DNA of 18,543 bases, from the NCBI GenBank assembly GCA_903925445.1, contig CAIYFE010000248.1, positions 1 through 18,543 on the forward strand, in the 5' to 3' direction. A program made the position numbers and the translations under genes. Positions 1-7,069 of this stretch are shown one piece after another. Within the stretch, counting starts at the first letter, position 1, and every line of letters begins with the position of its first letter. Below the pieces are notes generated by a model. It was not told where the DNA came from and did not search any database. It saw nothing but the letters and a program-made list of their open reading frames with translations. The DNA comes from an uncultured Burkholderiales bacterium. GTDB taxonomy: Bacteria; Pseudomonadota; Gammaproteobacteria; Burkholderiales; Burkholderiaceae_C.

Positions 1-17
1 ATATTTATTTAACGTTT

Positions 18-356
18 TTGTCGCTGGCTGACGCAATATCGCCGCCTTCGGTGACGCCTGGCACCATGGATTTTGAATCCAAAAAACTGCTGGAAGTTAT
101 TTACATGAATTACACCAACGGCACTGCTTTGACAGTGACCGATGCGATGCAACAAAAACAAGTCGGCTCACCCGCCACCATTCATCGACGCATTGATTTC
201 TTGCGAGCCGAGGGTTTGGTGGAGATCGCTCATTTTGGTAAAAACAAGCGATCCAAACACCTCAAACCCACGCAGGCTGCGCAAAAATATTTTGATGAAG
301 TCAACGATGCCTTGTTGACCGCATTGAATGCCAATCAGCCGCCAGCGCAGGCCTGA
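18..356 (+). CDS. Small winged-helix DNA-binding protein (MarR-like fold), hypothetical regulator
   Basis: Encodes about 112 residues from a TTG at 18, or 96 from the ATG at 66; a GTG at 51 is also in frame. No clear Shine-Dalgarno precedes any of these. The frame is open to the window edge, so the true start could lie further left, although the AT-rich first codons look non-coding. The body resembles a winged helix-turn-helix: a helix beginning DFESKKLLEVIY, a recognition-helix-like stretch SPATIHRRIDFLRAEGLVE, then a basic wing (GKNKRSKHLKPT) and a C-terminal helix. This fits a small MarR-like transcriptional regulator or DNA-binding protein; its target cannot be read from the sequence. It ends one base before the end of the oppositely oriented yfcG-like gene, so the two converge without a visible terminator. 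Confidence 0.7.
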   Translation: MSLADAISPPSVTPGTMDFESKKLLEVIYMNYTNGTALTVTDAMQQKQVGSPATIHRRIDFLRAEGLVEIAHFGKNKRSKHLKPTQAAQKYFDEVNDALLTALNANQPPAQA

Positions 357-357
357 T

Positions 358-1056
358 TTATTTCACCGTCGAGGCGTCTTGCCCAAACAATAATTTTTTG
401 GCTTGTTCATCGACGGTGGGTTGCACGTTGATGGACTTGGCCAAGTCATAAGCGCGCTGTGTTGCTGGGCGATGTTGAATGCGCTCAAACCAAGCGGCTA
501 AGTGCGGAAAATCCCCCAAGTTTTGACGTTGGCGCTCGTGCGGCACGATCCACGGGTAGCTGGCCATGTCGGCAATCGAGTAGTCGCCGCAAATGTAGTC
601 GCGCCCATCGGACAATTGCTTGTTCAAAACGCCATACAGGCGCGATGTTTCTTTGACATAACGCTCAATGGCGTAGGGCAGTTTTTCGGGGGCATATTGC
701 ACGAAATGATGGTTTTGTCCTGCCATAGGACCCAAGCCCCCCATTTGCCAAAACAGCCATTGGATGCATTCGGTGCGACCGCGCAAGTCTTGCGGAATGA
801 ATTGCCCCGTTTTGTCGGCCAAATAAAGCAAGATGGCGCCCGATTCAAAAATCGAAATTGCGTCATTGCCCTTCGCAGGCGCGTTGTCCACGATGGCTGG
901 AATGCGGTTGTTGGGTGCGATTTTCAAAAAGGCAGGATCAAACTGTTCGCCCCGTCCAATGTTGACGGCATGGATGCGATAGGGCAGGCCACTTTCTTCC
1001 AAAAACAGGGTGATTTTGTGGCCGTTGGGCGTTGTCCAGTAATAAAGGTCAATCAT
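358..1056 (-). CDS. yfcG: Glutathione S-transferase family protein, YfcG-like disulfide-bond oxidoreductase
   Basis: Encodes 232 residues that follow E. coli YfcG closely from end to end as I recall that sequence. The thioredoxin-like N-terminus carries the TPNGHKITLFLEE motif; Thr9 and Asn11 match the residues that YfcG-type enzymes use in place of a catalytic Cys or Tyr. APNNRIPAIVD holds the conserved cis-proline loop, FESGAILLYLA forms the glutathione-binding Ser segment, and the helical C-terminal domain includes QWLFWQMGGLGPM and YSIADMASYPW. Family members reduce disulfides with glutathione and have little classical transferase activity; the protein should be cytosolic. The ATG at 1056 is supported by a GGAG six bases upstream. 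The TPR/glycosyltransferase-like gene lies 12 bases upstream on the same strand, so the two are probably cotranscribed. Confidence 0.92.
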   Translation of the reverse strand: MIDLYYWTTPNGHKITLFLEESGLPYRIHAVNIGRGEQFDPAFLKIAPNNRIPAIVDNAPAKGNDAISIFESGAILLYLADKTGQFIPQDLRGRTECIQWLFWQMGGLGPMAGQNHHFVQYAPEKLPYAIERYVKETSRLYGVLNKQLSDGRDYICGDYSIADMASYPWIVPHERQRQNLGDFPHLAAWFERIQHRPATQRAYDLAKSINVQPTVDEQAKKLLFGQDASTVK

Positions 1057-1068
1057 TCGGTGCTCCAG

Positions 1069-2460
1069 TTATGTCGAAGGCGCATTGTCAACAAAACGCA
1101 ATAAGTCAGCAGTCACCAAGGACATCACGCTTGACCAATCGCCGTCTGTGCTTTGACGGTAGAGCTTGACGCTGTCGTACCAAGGGCTGTCGCTGCGATC
1201 GCTGAGCCAACGCCAGCAGGCATCGAAGCGGTTGAGAATCCACGTGGGCTTGCCCATTGCTGCGGCCAAGTGCGCGGTTGAGGTGTCCACGCTGATGACC
1301 AAATCCAGATTGGCGATCAGCGCGGCGGTGTCTGAAAAATCGTGCAATTCATGAACAAAGTTGTGCAGCATGGGGCCCGTCCAGCCCTGTTGCTGGGCGG
1401 TGGCCCAATCGCTTTGCGCTGGCTCGCCTTTTTGCAAGCTGAAAAAATCCGCATCGATGTTGCGAAAACTTTGCAAGTGATTCAAAGGCAAGTTGCGCCG
1501 TGTGTTGAGCGTCCATAACTCCGGTTGATCGGGTCGAAAGCCGCCCGACCAAACGCAACCAATGCGCGGGCGTCGGAAGGCGGCCAGGCGCTTTTTCCAG
1601 TGCTGTGCTTTGTCGGCATCGGCCAGCAAATACGACGAGGCACAAGGAATATTGTCCAACGTGGTGCCAAACGCCAGCGGCAAGCTCATGAGCGGACACT
1701 GCCAGTCAAAGTGCGCTGGCGCTTGGTGCAAATCGATCAAGGCGTCCACGCCTGCAAGGCCAGACAAGACGCCATGCAATTCACGGGGCACTTGCAAAAT
1801 GACCCGTGCGCCCAAGGCTTTGACTTGCGCAACGTAGCGGCAAAACTGCAAGCTGTCCCCCAGGCCTTGTTCAGCAAACAACAAGAGAGTTTGGCCGCGC
1901 ACATCGGCTTGACCCAACCACAAGGGTTGTCCTTGCTCAAACACACGCCGTGGCATGCTGGGCACAGCATCCCAGCGCCATTCGTAATTTGGCCAACCTT
2001 GCGCGTAGTTGCCTTGGGCGAGTTGCGTCAAACTGAGGTTGAAATGCGCGGCTGCAAAACTTGGGTCCAGGACAATCGCGCGTTCATAGTCGGCTTGAGC
2101 CAGAGTAAGGGCGTTTTGAAGGTGGTGAACAAAGCCACGGTTGACCAAAGCCTCCACGTAGGTTGGGTTGAGTTGCAGCGCTTGATCAAAACTCTCAAGC
2201 GCCGGGTCTAAACGGTGCAGGTCTTTCAGCGTGACGCCACGGTTGTTGTAAATCGCGGCGTGGGCTTGGGTGAGTTGCAAGGCTTGGTCGTAGCTTTGCA
2301 GCGCTTGGTCAAAACGGCGCAACTTTTGCAAGGCAGCGCCCCGGTTGCTCAAAATTTGAAAATCGGCGGGGTTCTCGCGCAATGCCAAGTCGTAATGCAA
2401 CAGGGCATTTTCAAAGTCATGCTGCGCGTGAAACGACAGCGCGGTGTCAAAGTGCGTCAT
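1069..2460 (-). CDS. TPR-repeat protein with glycosyltransferase-like C-terminal domain
   Basis: Encodes 463 residues. The N-terminal third is built of about four tandem 34-residue tetratricopeptide repeats (roughly residues 1-137), recognisable by recurring blocks such as NRGAALQKLRRFDQALQSYD and NRGVTLKDLHRLDPALESFD. A linker (GNYAQGWPNYEWRW) leads to a C-terminal domain resembling the heptosyltransferase/GT9-like fold attached to TPRs in many proteobacteria. Its best mark is LVISVDTSTAHLAAAMGKPTW near residue 400, which resembles the nucleotide-sugar-binding segment of that fold. A role in protein or surface glycosylation is possible but unproven; donor and acceptor are unknown. No signal peptide is seen. 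The ATG at 2460 has no convincing Shine-Dalgarno. The gene starts 70 bases from the divergent crotonase gene and lies just upstream of yfcG. Confidence 0.85.
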   Translation of the reverse strand: MTHFDTALSFHAQHDFENALLHYDLALRENPADFQILSNRGAALQKLRRFDQALQSYDQALQLTQAHAAIYNNRGVTLKDLHRLDPALESFDQALQLNPTYVEALVNRGFVHHLQNALTLAQADYERAIVLDPSFAAAHFNLSLTQLAQGNYAQGWPNYEWRWDAVPSMPRRVFEQGQPLWLGQADVRGQTLLLFAEQGLGDSLQFCRYVAQVKALGARVILQVPRELHGVLSGLAGVDALIDLHQAPAHFDWQCPLMSLPLAFGTTLDNIPCASSYLLADADKAQHWKKRLAAFRRPRIGCVWSGGFRPDQPELWTLNTRRNLPLNHLQSFRNIDADFFSLQKGEPAQSDWATAQQQGWTGPMLHNFVHELHDFSDTAALIANLDLVISVDTSTAHLAAAMGKPTWILNRFDACWRWLSDRSDSPWYDSVKLYRQSTDGDWSSVMSLVTADLLRFVDNAPST

Positions 2461-2517
2461 GGCTGGTCAGTGTAGTGGCTTGGGTTTTTTACCAATGGCA
2501 TCGCCAATGGATGCGGC

Positions 2518-2523
2518 TATATT
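2518..2523 (+). promoter_or_regulatory. Possible -10 element of the crotonase gene (leaderless arrangement)
   Basis: TATATT, five of six bases matching the sigma-70 -10 consensus, ends seven bases before the ATG at 2531. Transcription would start at or one base before that ATG. No good -35 is seen at the right distance, and no Shine-Dalgarno precedes the ATG. This is a motif match only. Confidence 0.25.
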
Positions 2524-2530
2524 GATTTGC

Positions 2531-3343
2531 ATGACAACCGCATCTACCCTTCATCCCGACGGCAGCATCGACACCGACGTTCGCGGCCATGTGCTGTGCA
2601 TTGGCATCAACCGACCCAACAAGCGCAATGGTTTCACGCCAAAAATGTTTGAAGAATTAGGCGCTGCCTACACCCGCTTGGACGACGAGCCCGAGCTGCG
2701 CGTGGGGGTGTTGTATGCCAAAGGCGACCATTTCACGGCGGGATTGGATTTGCCCACCATCGCGCCGCTCATGCGAGCCGGTAAAAAAGCGGTGCCCTTG
2801 GGCATGGTCGATCCGCTCAATTTGGGATTGGATGGCTATCGTCGGCGCACCAAACCCGTGGTGGTGGCGGTGCAAGGCATCACCTACACCTTGGGCATCG
2901 AATTGATGTTGGCGGCCGACTTGGTCGTGGCCGCAGACGATTGCCGTTTCTCGCAACTTGAAGTCAAGCGCGGCATCATGGCCACCGGTGGGGCGACCTT
3001 GCGCATGTCCGAGCGCGCAGGACTGGGCAACGCCTTGCTGCATTTGTTGACTGGCGATGAGTTTGACGCGCAAGAAGCTTTGCGCCTGAACTTTGTGCAA
3101 AAAGTTGTGCCCGCGGGTGAGCAGTTGGAGCAGGCGATGCGGATCGCGCAAGCCATCGCCGAGCAAGCGCCTTTGGCGGTGGTGGCCACGCGCTTGAACG
3201 CCCTCAAAGCCGTGGAGCAAGGGCCTGTGGTGGCCATGCAAGAGTTCATCGCGACCCAGCAGCGTTTGTCCAACAGCGAAGACGCCCGTGAAGGCGTTCA
3301 GTCGTTTGTTGAAAAACGGGCTGCGCGGTTCACAGGGCGTTGA
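2531..3343 (+). CDS. Enoyl-CoA hydratase/isomerase (crotonase) family protein
   Basis: Encodes 270 residues from the ATG at 2531, which begins MTTASTLHPDGSI. An open frame reaches back to 2444, but that overlaps the divergent TPR gene and its extra residues look non-coding. The crotonase fold is clear: NRPNKRNGFTPKMFEEL at the N-terminus, oxyanion-hole segments HFTAGLDL (residues 68-74) and GITYTLGIEL (116-125), and FSQLEVKRGIMATGG carrying Glu144. The C-terminus ending EDAREGVQSFVEKRAARF matches mitochondrial ECHS1 closely. When aligned to ECHS1 the second catalytic glutamate (Glu164 there) is replaced by Leu170, so it may be an isomerase, hydrolase or other crotonase rather than a classical hydratase. 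It would act on a CoA thioester in the cytosol. The stop overlaps the end of the convergent yggT gene. Confidence 0.88.
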   Translation: MTTASTLHPDGSIDTDVRGHVLCIGINRPNKRNGFTPKMFEELGAAYTRLDDEPELRVGVLYAKGDHFTAGLDLPTIAPLMRAGKKAVPLGMVDPLNLGLDGYRRRTKPVVVAVQGITYTLGIELMLAADLVVAADDCRFSQLEVKRGIMATGGATLRMSERAGLGNALLHLLTGDEFDAQEALRLNFVQKVVPAGEQLEQAMRIAQAIAEQAPLAVVATRLNALKAVEQGPVVAMQEFIATQQRLSNSEDAREGVQSFVEKRAARFTGR

Positions 3344-3872
3344 TTACGATCTCGGCAATTTGGATCAAGAGCAGCAACGCCAGCGGCGATAAATCCAACC
3401 CGCCGGGCTGCGGCAAGATGCGGCGCAAAGGCGCAAGCAAAGGCTCGACCAATCGACCCATGAAGTAGTTGATGTCCGAATCGGTTCTGACCCAAGACAG
3501 CACCACGTAGGCGATGACCAGCCACATCAAACTTGACAACGCCAAATGCACCCATTCCAGCAGGGCGAAAAATGCAATCCACTCCCATTGAGGCGGCAGA
3601 ATGGACAAAACGCTCAAGAGCACAAACTTCGCCAAGATGACCAAGTAAGCCGCCAAAAGACTGGCCAGATCCAAGCGGCCTGCGGTAGGCAGCAGTTTTC
3701 GCAACGGCAAAACGCACCAGTTGGTGAACGTGAAAATGAATGGGCCAAACGGGTTGCCCGACAAAGGCGCCAAGCTCACACGTTGCAATTGCATGAACAT
3801 GCGCAACAAGCAAGTGCCCGCGACCAAGCCCACGGCCACATTCAGGAGAAGGGAGAAAATCTGAAATAACAT
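3330..3872 (-). CDS. YggT family integral membrane protein
   Basis: Encodes 180 very hydrophobic residues with two copies of the YggT domain. Each has a helix pair and a short motif around a turn: NPFGPFIFTFTNWCVLPLRKLLP in the first half, and SDINYFMGRLVEPLLAPLRRILP followed by GGLDLSPLALLLLIQIAEI in the second. Four or more membrane segments are expected in the inner membrane. The family is widespread; links to osmotic tolerance, cell division and, in plastids, membrane-complex assembly have been reported, but the molecular function is not settled. The ATG at 3872 has no strong Shine-Dalgarno. The gene runs convergently into the crotonase gene with a 14-base overlap and divergently from the DUF2889 gene across 113 bases. 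Here it stands alone, not in the proC neighbourhood common elsewhere. Confidence 0.9.
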   Translation of the reverse strand: MLFQIFSLLLNVAVGLVAGTCLLRMFMQLQRVSLAPLSGNPFGPFIFTFTNWCVLPLRKLLPTAGRLDLASLLAAYLVILAKFVLLSVLSILPPQWEWIAFFALLEWVHLALSSLMWLVIAYVVLSWVRTDSDINYFMGRLVEPLLAPLRRILPQPGGLDLSPLALLLLIQIAEIVINAL

Positions 3873-3929
3873 GAGGCAAGAGTTTATGCGCTTCTTGGCA
3901 GGGTTTTGAATGGGGTGTCGCGCATATCG

Positions 3930-3958
3930 TTGACACAGTTTTGATGCTTTGAAAGAAT
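3930..3958 (+). promoter_or_regulatory. Candidate sigma-70 promoter for the DUF2889-queC pair
   Basis: A perfect TTGACA at 3930-3935 is followed after 17 bases by AAGAAT at 3953-3958 (four of six -10 bases). Transcription would start near 3965, about 20 bases before the TTG start at 3986. It lies in the 113-base divergent region between yggT and the DUF2889 gene, the longest non-coding stretch in the window. No equally good promoter is seen on the minus strand for yggT. Confidence 0.45.
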
Positions 3959-3985
3959 CATTTTTTTACTTGAAAGTCACCCGTT

Positions 3986-4537
3986 TTGTCTTTGCCGCTC
4001 GCCCAACCTCGAAAGCTTGCCCACACCCGAGAAGTCACGTTTCATGGCTACCAACGTGACGATGGTTTGTGGGACATTGAAGCTCACATGCGCGATACCA
4101 AACCTGAATTGTTTGATATTCCCGGCGAACGCACATGGCAGCCTTTGGAGCCGATTCACGACATGCAAATTCGCCTCACGGTGGACACCGCGTTGGTGAT
4201 CCGTGACATCGCGGTGTCCATGAATCACACGCCACACGAAGAATGCGGTCAAGCCGAATCGCCCATGCGAAAAATGATTGGCTGCCGACTGGGCAGCGGC
4301 TGGCGCAAAGCCATCGAAGAAAATCTGGGCAACGCCAAGGGGTGTACGCATTTGCGAGAATTGCTCTTCAACATGGCCACTGCGGCTTTTCAAAGTGTGA
4401 CGGGTACGTTTGCGGGCCATGATCCCGATCAGCCACCGCCGCACTTGGGACGTTGTTTGTCTTGGCGATTCGACAGCCCTTTGGTTGAGCGCCGTTATCC
4501 GATTTTTTTCAAATGGACGTCCAAGTCCAAATCCTGA
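3986..4537 (+). CDS. DUF2889 domain protein of unknown function
   Basis: Encodes 183 residues matching the DUF2889 family along most of its length; no reaction is known. The start is effectively forced to TTG: an in-frame TGA lies at 3971-3973, and TTG at 3986 (or 3992) is the first possible initiation codon, with the first in-frame Met only at residue 35. Visible features are a charged N-terminal segment (TREVTFHGYQRDDGLWDIEAHM), then RLTVDTALVIRDI, and a Cys/His-rich stretch with His81, His84, Cys87, Cys100, Cys120 and His122 (MNHTPHEECG, IGCRLGSGW, GCTHLRELL). The last segment could bind a metal, but that is inference. There is no signal peptide or membrane segment. queC begins one base after the stop, so the two genes share a transcript and possibly a context. 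Confidence 0.85.
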   Translation: MSLPLAQPRKLAHTREVTFHGYQRDDGLWDIEAHMRDTKPELFDIPGERTWQPLEPIHDMQIRLTVDTALVIRDIAVSMNHTPHEECGQAESPMRKMIGCRLGSGWRKAIEENLGNAKGCTHLRELLFNMATAAFQSVTGTFAGHDPDQPPPHLGRCLSWRFDSPLVERRYPIFFKWTSKSKS

Positions 4538-4538
4538 A

Positions 4539-5264
4539 ATGAAGCCACCCATTCACCGCAACGCCCTTGTTTTGTTTTCTGGCGGTCAAGACTCCACCAC
4601 TTGTTTGGCCCATGCTTTGGCGCAATATGAGCGGGTCGAAACCTTGGCGTTTGACTACCGCCAGCGCCATCACGTGGAGTTGCAAGCGCGAGTGCGGGTG
4701 TTGCATGAAATTCGCCAGCAATTTCCTCAGTGGGCCGCCAAGTTGGGCGAAGACCACATGCTGGATTTGGCCGTGCTGGGCCAAGTCAGTGAGACCTCGC
4801 TCACCCGCGACATGGCATTCCAAATGGAAAGTTCGGGCTTGCCCAACACGTTTGTGCCGGGACGCAACTTGTTGTTCTTGACCCTGGCTGCAGCGCTGGC
4901 CTATCGCCGTGGCTTGGACGTGATCGTGACTGGCGTGTGTGAAACCGATTTTTCCGGCTACCCCGATTGCCGCGACGACACCATGAAAGCCATGCAAATT
5001 GCTTTGTCCTTGGGCATGGACAGGCGCTTGTTGATCGAGACGCCGTTGATGTGGATTGACAAAGCACAAACTTGGCAGCTGGCACACGATTTGGGGCAAC
5101 GCGCCCAACCCCAAGGCGGCGATGCTTTGGTCGATTTGATCGTGGAGCACACCCACACCTGCTACATGGGCGACCGCGAGCACCGACATGCCTGGGGCTA
5201 TGGCTGTGGCGTGTGTCCTGCTTGTGATTTGCGTGCCAAGGGTTGGTTCAACTGGCGCGGCTGA
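4539..5264 (+). CDS. queC: 7-cyano-7-deazaguanine synthase QueC
   Basis: Encodes 241 residues. QueC converts 7-carboxy-7-deazaguanine to preQ0 with ammonia and two ATP cycles, the step that supplies queuosine tRNA modification. The N-terminal PP-loop SGGQDST (residues 14-20) binds ATP. Conserved internal motifs include FVPGRNLLFL and CETDFSGYPDCR. A zinc site at the C-terminus is formed by Cys208, Cys223, Cys226 and Cys229 in CYMG and CGVCPAC. The length is near the usual 220-240 residues. The ATG at 4539 follows the DUF2889 stop by one base (TGAAATG) and has no clear Shine-Dalgarno, which suggests translation by reinitiation. A longer open frame to 4410 lies inside the DUF2889 gene and is rejected. 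queD, queE and queF are not in the window. Confidence 0.96.
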   Translation: MKPPIHRNALVLFSGGQDSTTCLAHALAQYERVETLAFDYRQRHHVELQARVRVLHEIRQQFPQWAAKLGEDHMLDLAVLGQVSETSLTRDMAFQMESSGLPNTFVPGRNLLFLTLAAALAYRRGLDVIVTGVCETDFSGYPDCRDDTMKAMQIALSLGMDRRLLIETPLMWIDKAQTWQLAHDLGQRAQPQGGDALVDLIVEHTHTCYMGDREHRHAWGYGCGVCPACDLRAKGWFNWRG

Positions 5265-5274
5265 GTCGCGTTTT
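5256..5274 (+). terminator. Weak candidate intrinsic terminator at the end of queC
   Basis: CGCG at 5256-5259 can pair with CGCG at 5267-5270, with a G-T closing pair at 5260/5266 and a five-base loop, followed directly by TTTT at 5271-5274. The stem is only 4-5 bp and overlaps the queC stop codon, and the gap to the convergent ABC transporter gene is eight bases. It is plausible but weak. Confidence 0.3.
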
Positions 5275-7069
5275 AGCCTTTGCGCAACACAAACTGAGCG
5301 GTGCCGTCCGTGGCTGGCTCAAACACCCATTTTTGTTGGTGATACGCCAACACCCCAGCACGATGGGCCACCGACACCAAGGCGCCGCCTTGCGCTTGCA
5401 CCATGTGCCACAGTTTTTGGTAGAGCGCTTGCTCGGCGGCCTCGTCCAACGCACTGGTGGCTTCGTCGGCAAATACCCAACGCGGTTGTTTCAAAAGCAC
5501 ACGGGCCAGGGCCAGGCGCTGCTGTTCGCCGCCGGACAGGTGTTGCGTCCAGCGGCTCACGGTGTCGAGTTGATCGACCCAATCGGGAAGCAAAGCTTCA
5601 CTCAGCGCATGACGCAAAGCCTCATCGGAGTAGCGCGTTTCGGCGTCTGGATAAGCCAAAGCCTGACGCAGACTGCCTTCTGGAAAGTAAGGCCGTTGCG
5701 GCATGAACACGCAGTTGGGAGGCAAATCAATGGCCACCGGTTGTTGGTGCGTGTGGCTGTCTGAAGCAAAAGGCCAGACACCCGCCAGCACGCGCAACAG
5801 CGTGGATTTGCCGCAACCTGAGGGGCCTTGGATCAGCACGCTGTCACCCGCCTTGACGTGTAGGGAGGTGTTGGCCAACAGCACTTGCCCGTTGGGCAAG
5901 GCCATGTCCAACGCAGGTGTGTGCAATTCGTCTGCGGGCTTGGAAGGTAGGTTTGGGGGCAAAGCATTGCGCGCATCTACGGCTGTCATTTGTTCTTGAA
6001 AACCGGTCAAACGCTGGGTGGTCGCTTGCCACGAGGCCAAGCGGCTGTAGTTGTTGATGAACCAACTCAAGGACTCTTGCACTTGTCCAAAGGCGGATGA
6101 AATTTGCATCAAGTCGCCCAATTGAATCGCGCCGCTGAAGTAGCGCGGCGAAGCCACCAACATGGGAAACACAACCGCTGCTTGGCCATAACCTGAGTTG
6201 AACCAGGTGTAGCGTTTTTGAACGCGCAGCAACTGCATGAAGTTGTCCAACACCTTTGCAAATCGCGCTTGCAAGGCTTGGCGCTCGACCTCGCCGCCTC
6301 GGTCCAGCGCGATGGCGTCGCTGTACTCGCGCACACGCATGAGATGGTGACGGAAATCAGCTTCCAAGCGCTGCTGAGCAAAGTTCAGTCCCGCCATGGA
6401 GCGACCAATGAAGTGCCCCAGCAAGCTGCCGCCCAAAGCGTAAATCAAGGCCATCCACACCATGAAGCCTGGAATGTTGTAGTCGCTGCCGGCCACATGA
6501 AAGCTGAATCCGCCAGACAAATTCCACAAAATGCCGATGAAACTCACCAACGTGACCGATGCATCCAACAAGCCCAGTGACAAGCTGATGGTGTCGGAGG
6601 TAAAGCCTTGGATGTCTTCTTGAATCCGTTGGTCTGGGTTGTCGCTGGCTTGTTGACCTTGCAACTCCATTTGGTAGAACACATGGCCTGAGAGCCAGCG
6701 CTGCAAATAGTTTTGCGTCATCCACACGCGCCAACGCACTTCCAGCAATTGGGTCAGATAAAACCGGTACACCGCCACCACAATGAAGGCAGTTGCCAAC
6801 AAGCTGAAAACGCCCAGCTGCTTCCAAAACACATCGGCATCGCGGTTTTGCAAGGCGTCGTAGAAGACGCGGTTCCAGTCGTTGAACAGCACCGACAAAT
6901 AGACCATGCTCAAATTCAAGCCAACGCAGGTTCCCAGCAACAAACGCGCCATCCATTTGTGTTCGGATTTGAAAAATGGCAGCGACAGCGCCCAAGTGCG
7001 TTGAATTTGCAAACGGGTTTTGTGCCAGTTGGAGGCCATGTTGTGCCCCATCACGCCAAGCGTGTTCAT
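5273..7069 (-). CDS. SbmA/YddA-like ABC transporter, fused permease and ATP-binding protein
   Basis: Encodes 598 residues. The N-terminal half (about 1-370) is an SbmA/BacA-like transmembrane domain with a typical segment LNLSMVYLSVLFNDWNRVFYDALQ near residue 52. The C-terminal half is a full ABC ATPase: Walker A GPSGCGKST at 415-423, Q-loop Gln458, signature LSGGE at 511-515, Walker B with Asp535 and Glu536, and switch His569. The family (E. coli YddA, mycobacterial Rv1819c) spans the inner membrane and takes up hydrophilic compounds such as peptides, or cobalamin in the Rv1819c case; the substrate here is unknown. The ATG at 7069 has a good AAGGA five bases upstream and overlaps the nucleotidase stop by four bases (ATGA), so translation is probably coupled. 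It is the last gene of the gsp gene train and converges on queC. Confidence 0.9.
   Translation of the reverse strand: MNTLGVMGHNMASNWHKTRLQIQRTWALSLPFFKSEHKWMARLLLGTCVGLNLSMVYLSVLFNDWNRVFYDALQNRDADVFWKQLGVFSLLATAFIVVAVYRFYLTQLLEVRWRVWMTQNYLQRWLSGHVFYQMELQGQQASDNPDQRIQEDIQGFTSDTISLSLGLLDASVTLVSFIGILWNLSGGFSFHVAGSDYNIPGFMVWMALIYALGGSLLGHFIGRSMAGLNFAQQRLEADFRHHLMRVREYSDAIALDRGGEVERQALQARFAKVLDNFMQLLRVQKRYTWFNSGYGQAAVVFPMLVASPRYFSGAIQLGDLMQISSAFGQVQESLSWFINNYSRLASWQATTQRLTGFQEQMTAVDARNALPPNLPSKPADELHTPALDMALPNGQVLLANTSLHVKAGDSVLIQGPSGCGKSTLLRVLAGVWPFASDSHTHQQPVAIDLPPNCVFMPQRPYFPEGSLRQALAYPDAETRYSDEALRHALSEALLPDWVDQLDTVSRWTQHLSGGEQQRLALARVLLKQPRWVFADEATSALDEAAEQALYQKLWHMVQAQGGALVSVAHRAGVLAYHQQKWVFEPATDGTAQFVLRKG

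Noticed and set aside
502..1104. 200-residue plus-strand open frame opposite the yfcG-like gene
   Set aside because: The glutathione transferase match on the minus strand is strong along its whole length; the opposite frame has no family features.
4410..4538. Upstream extension of queC
   Set aside because: It lies inside the DUF2889 coding region, and QueC proteins begin just before the SGGQDS loop, which fits the ATG at 4539.
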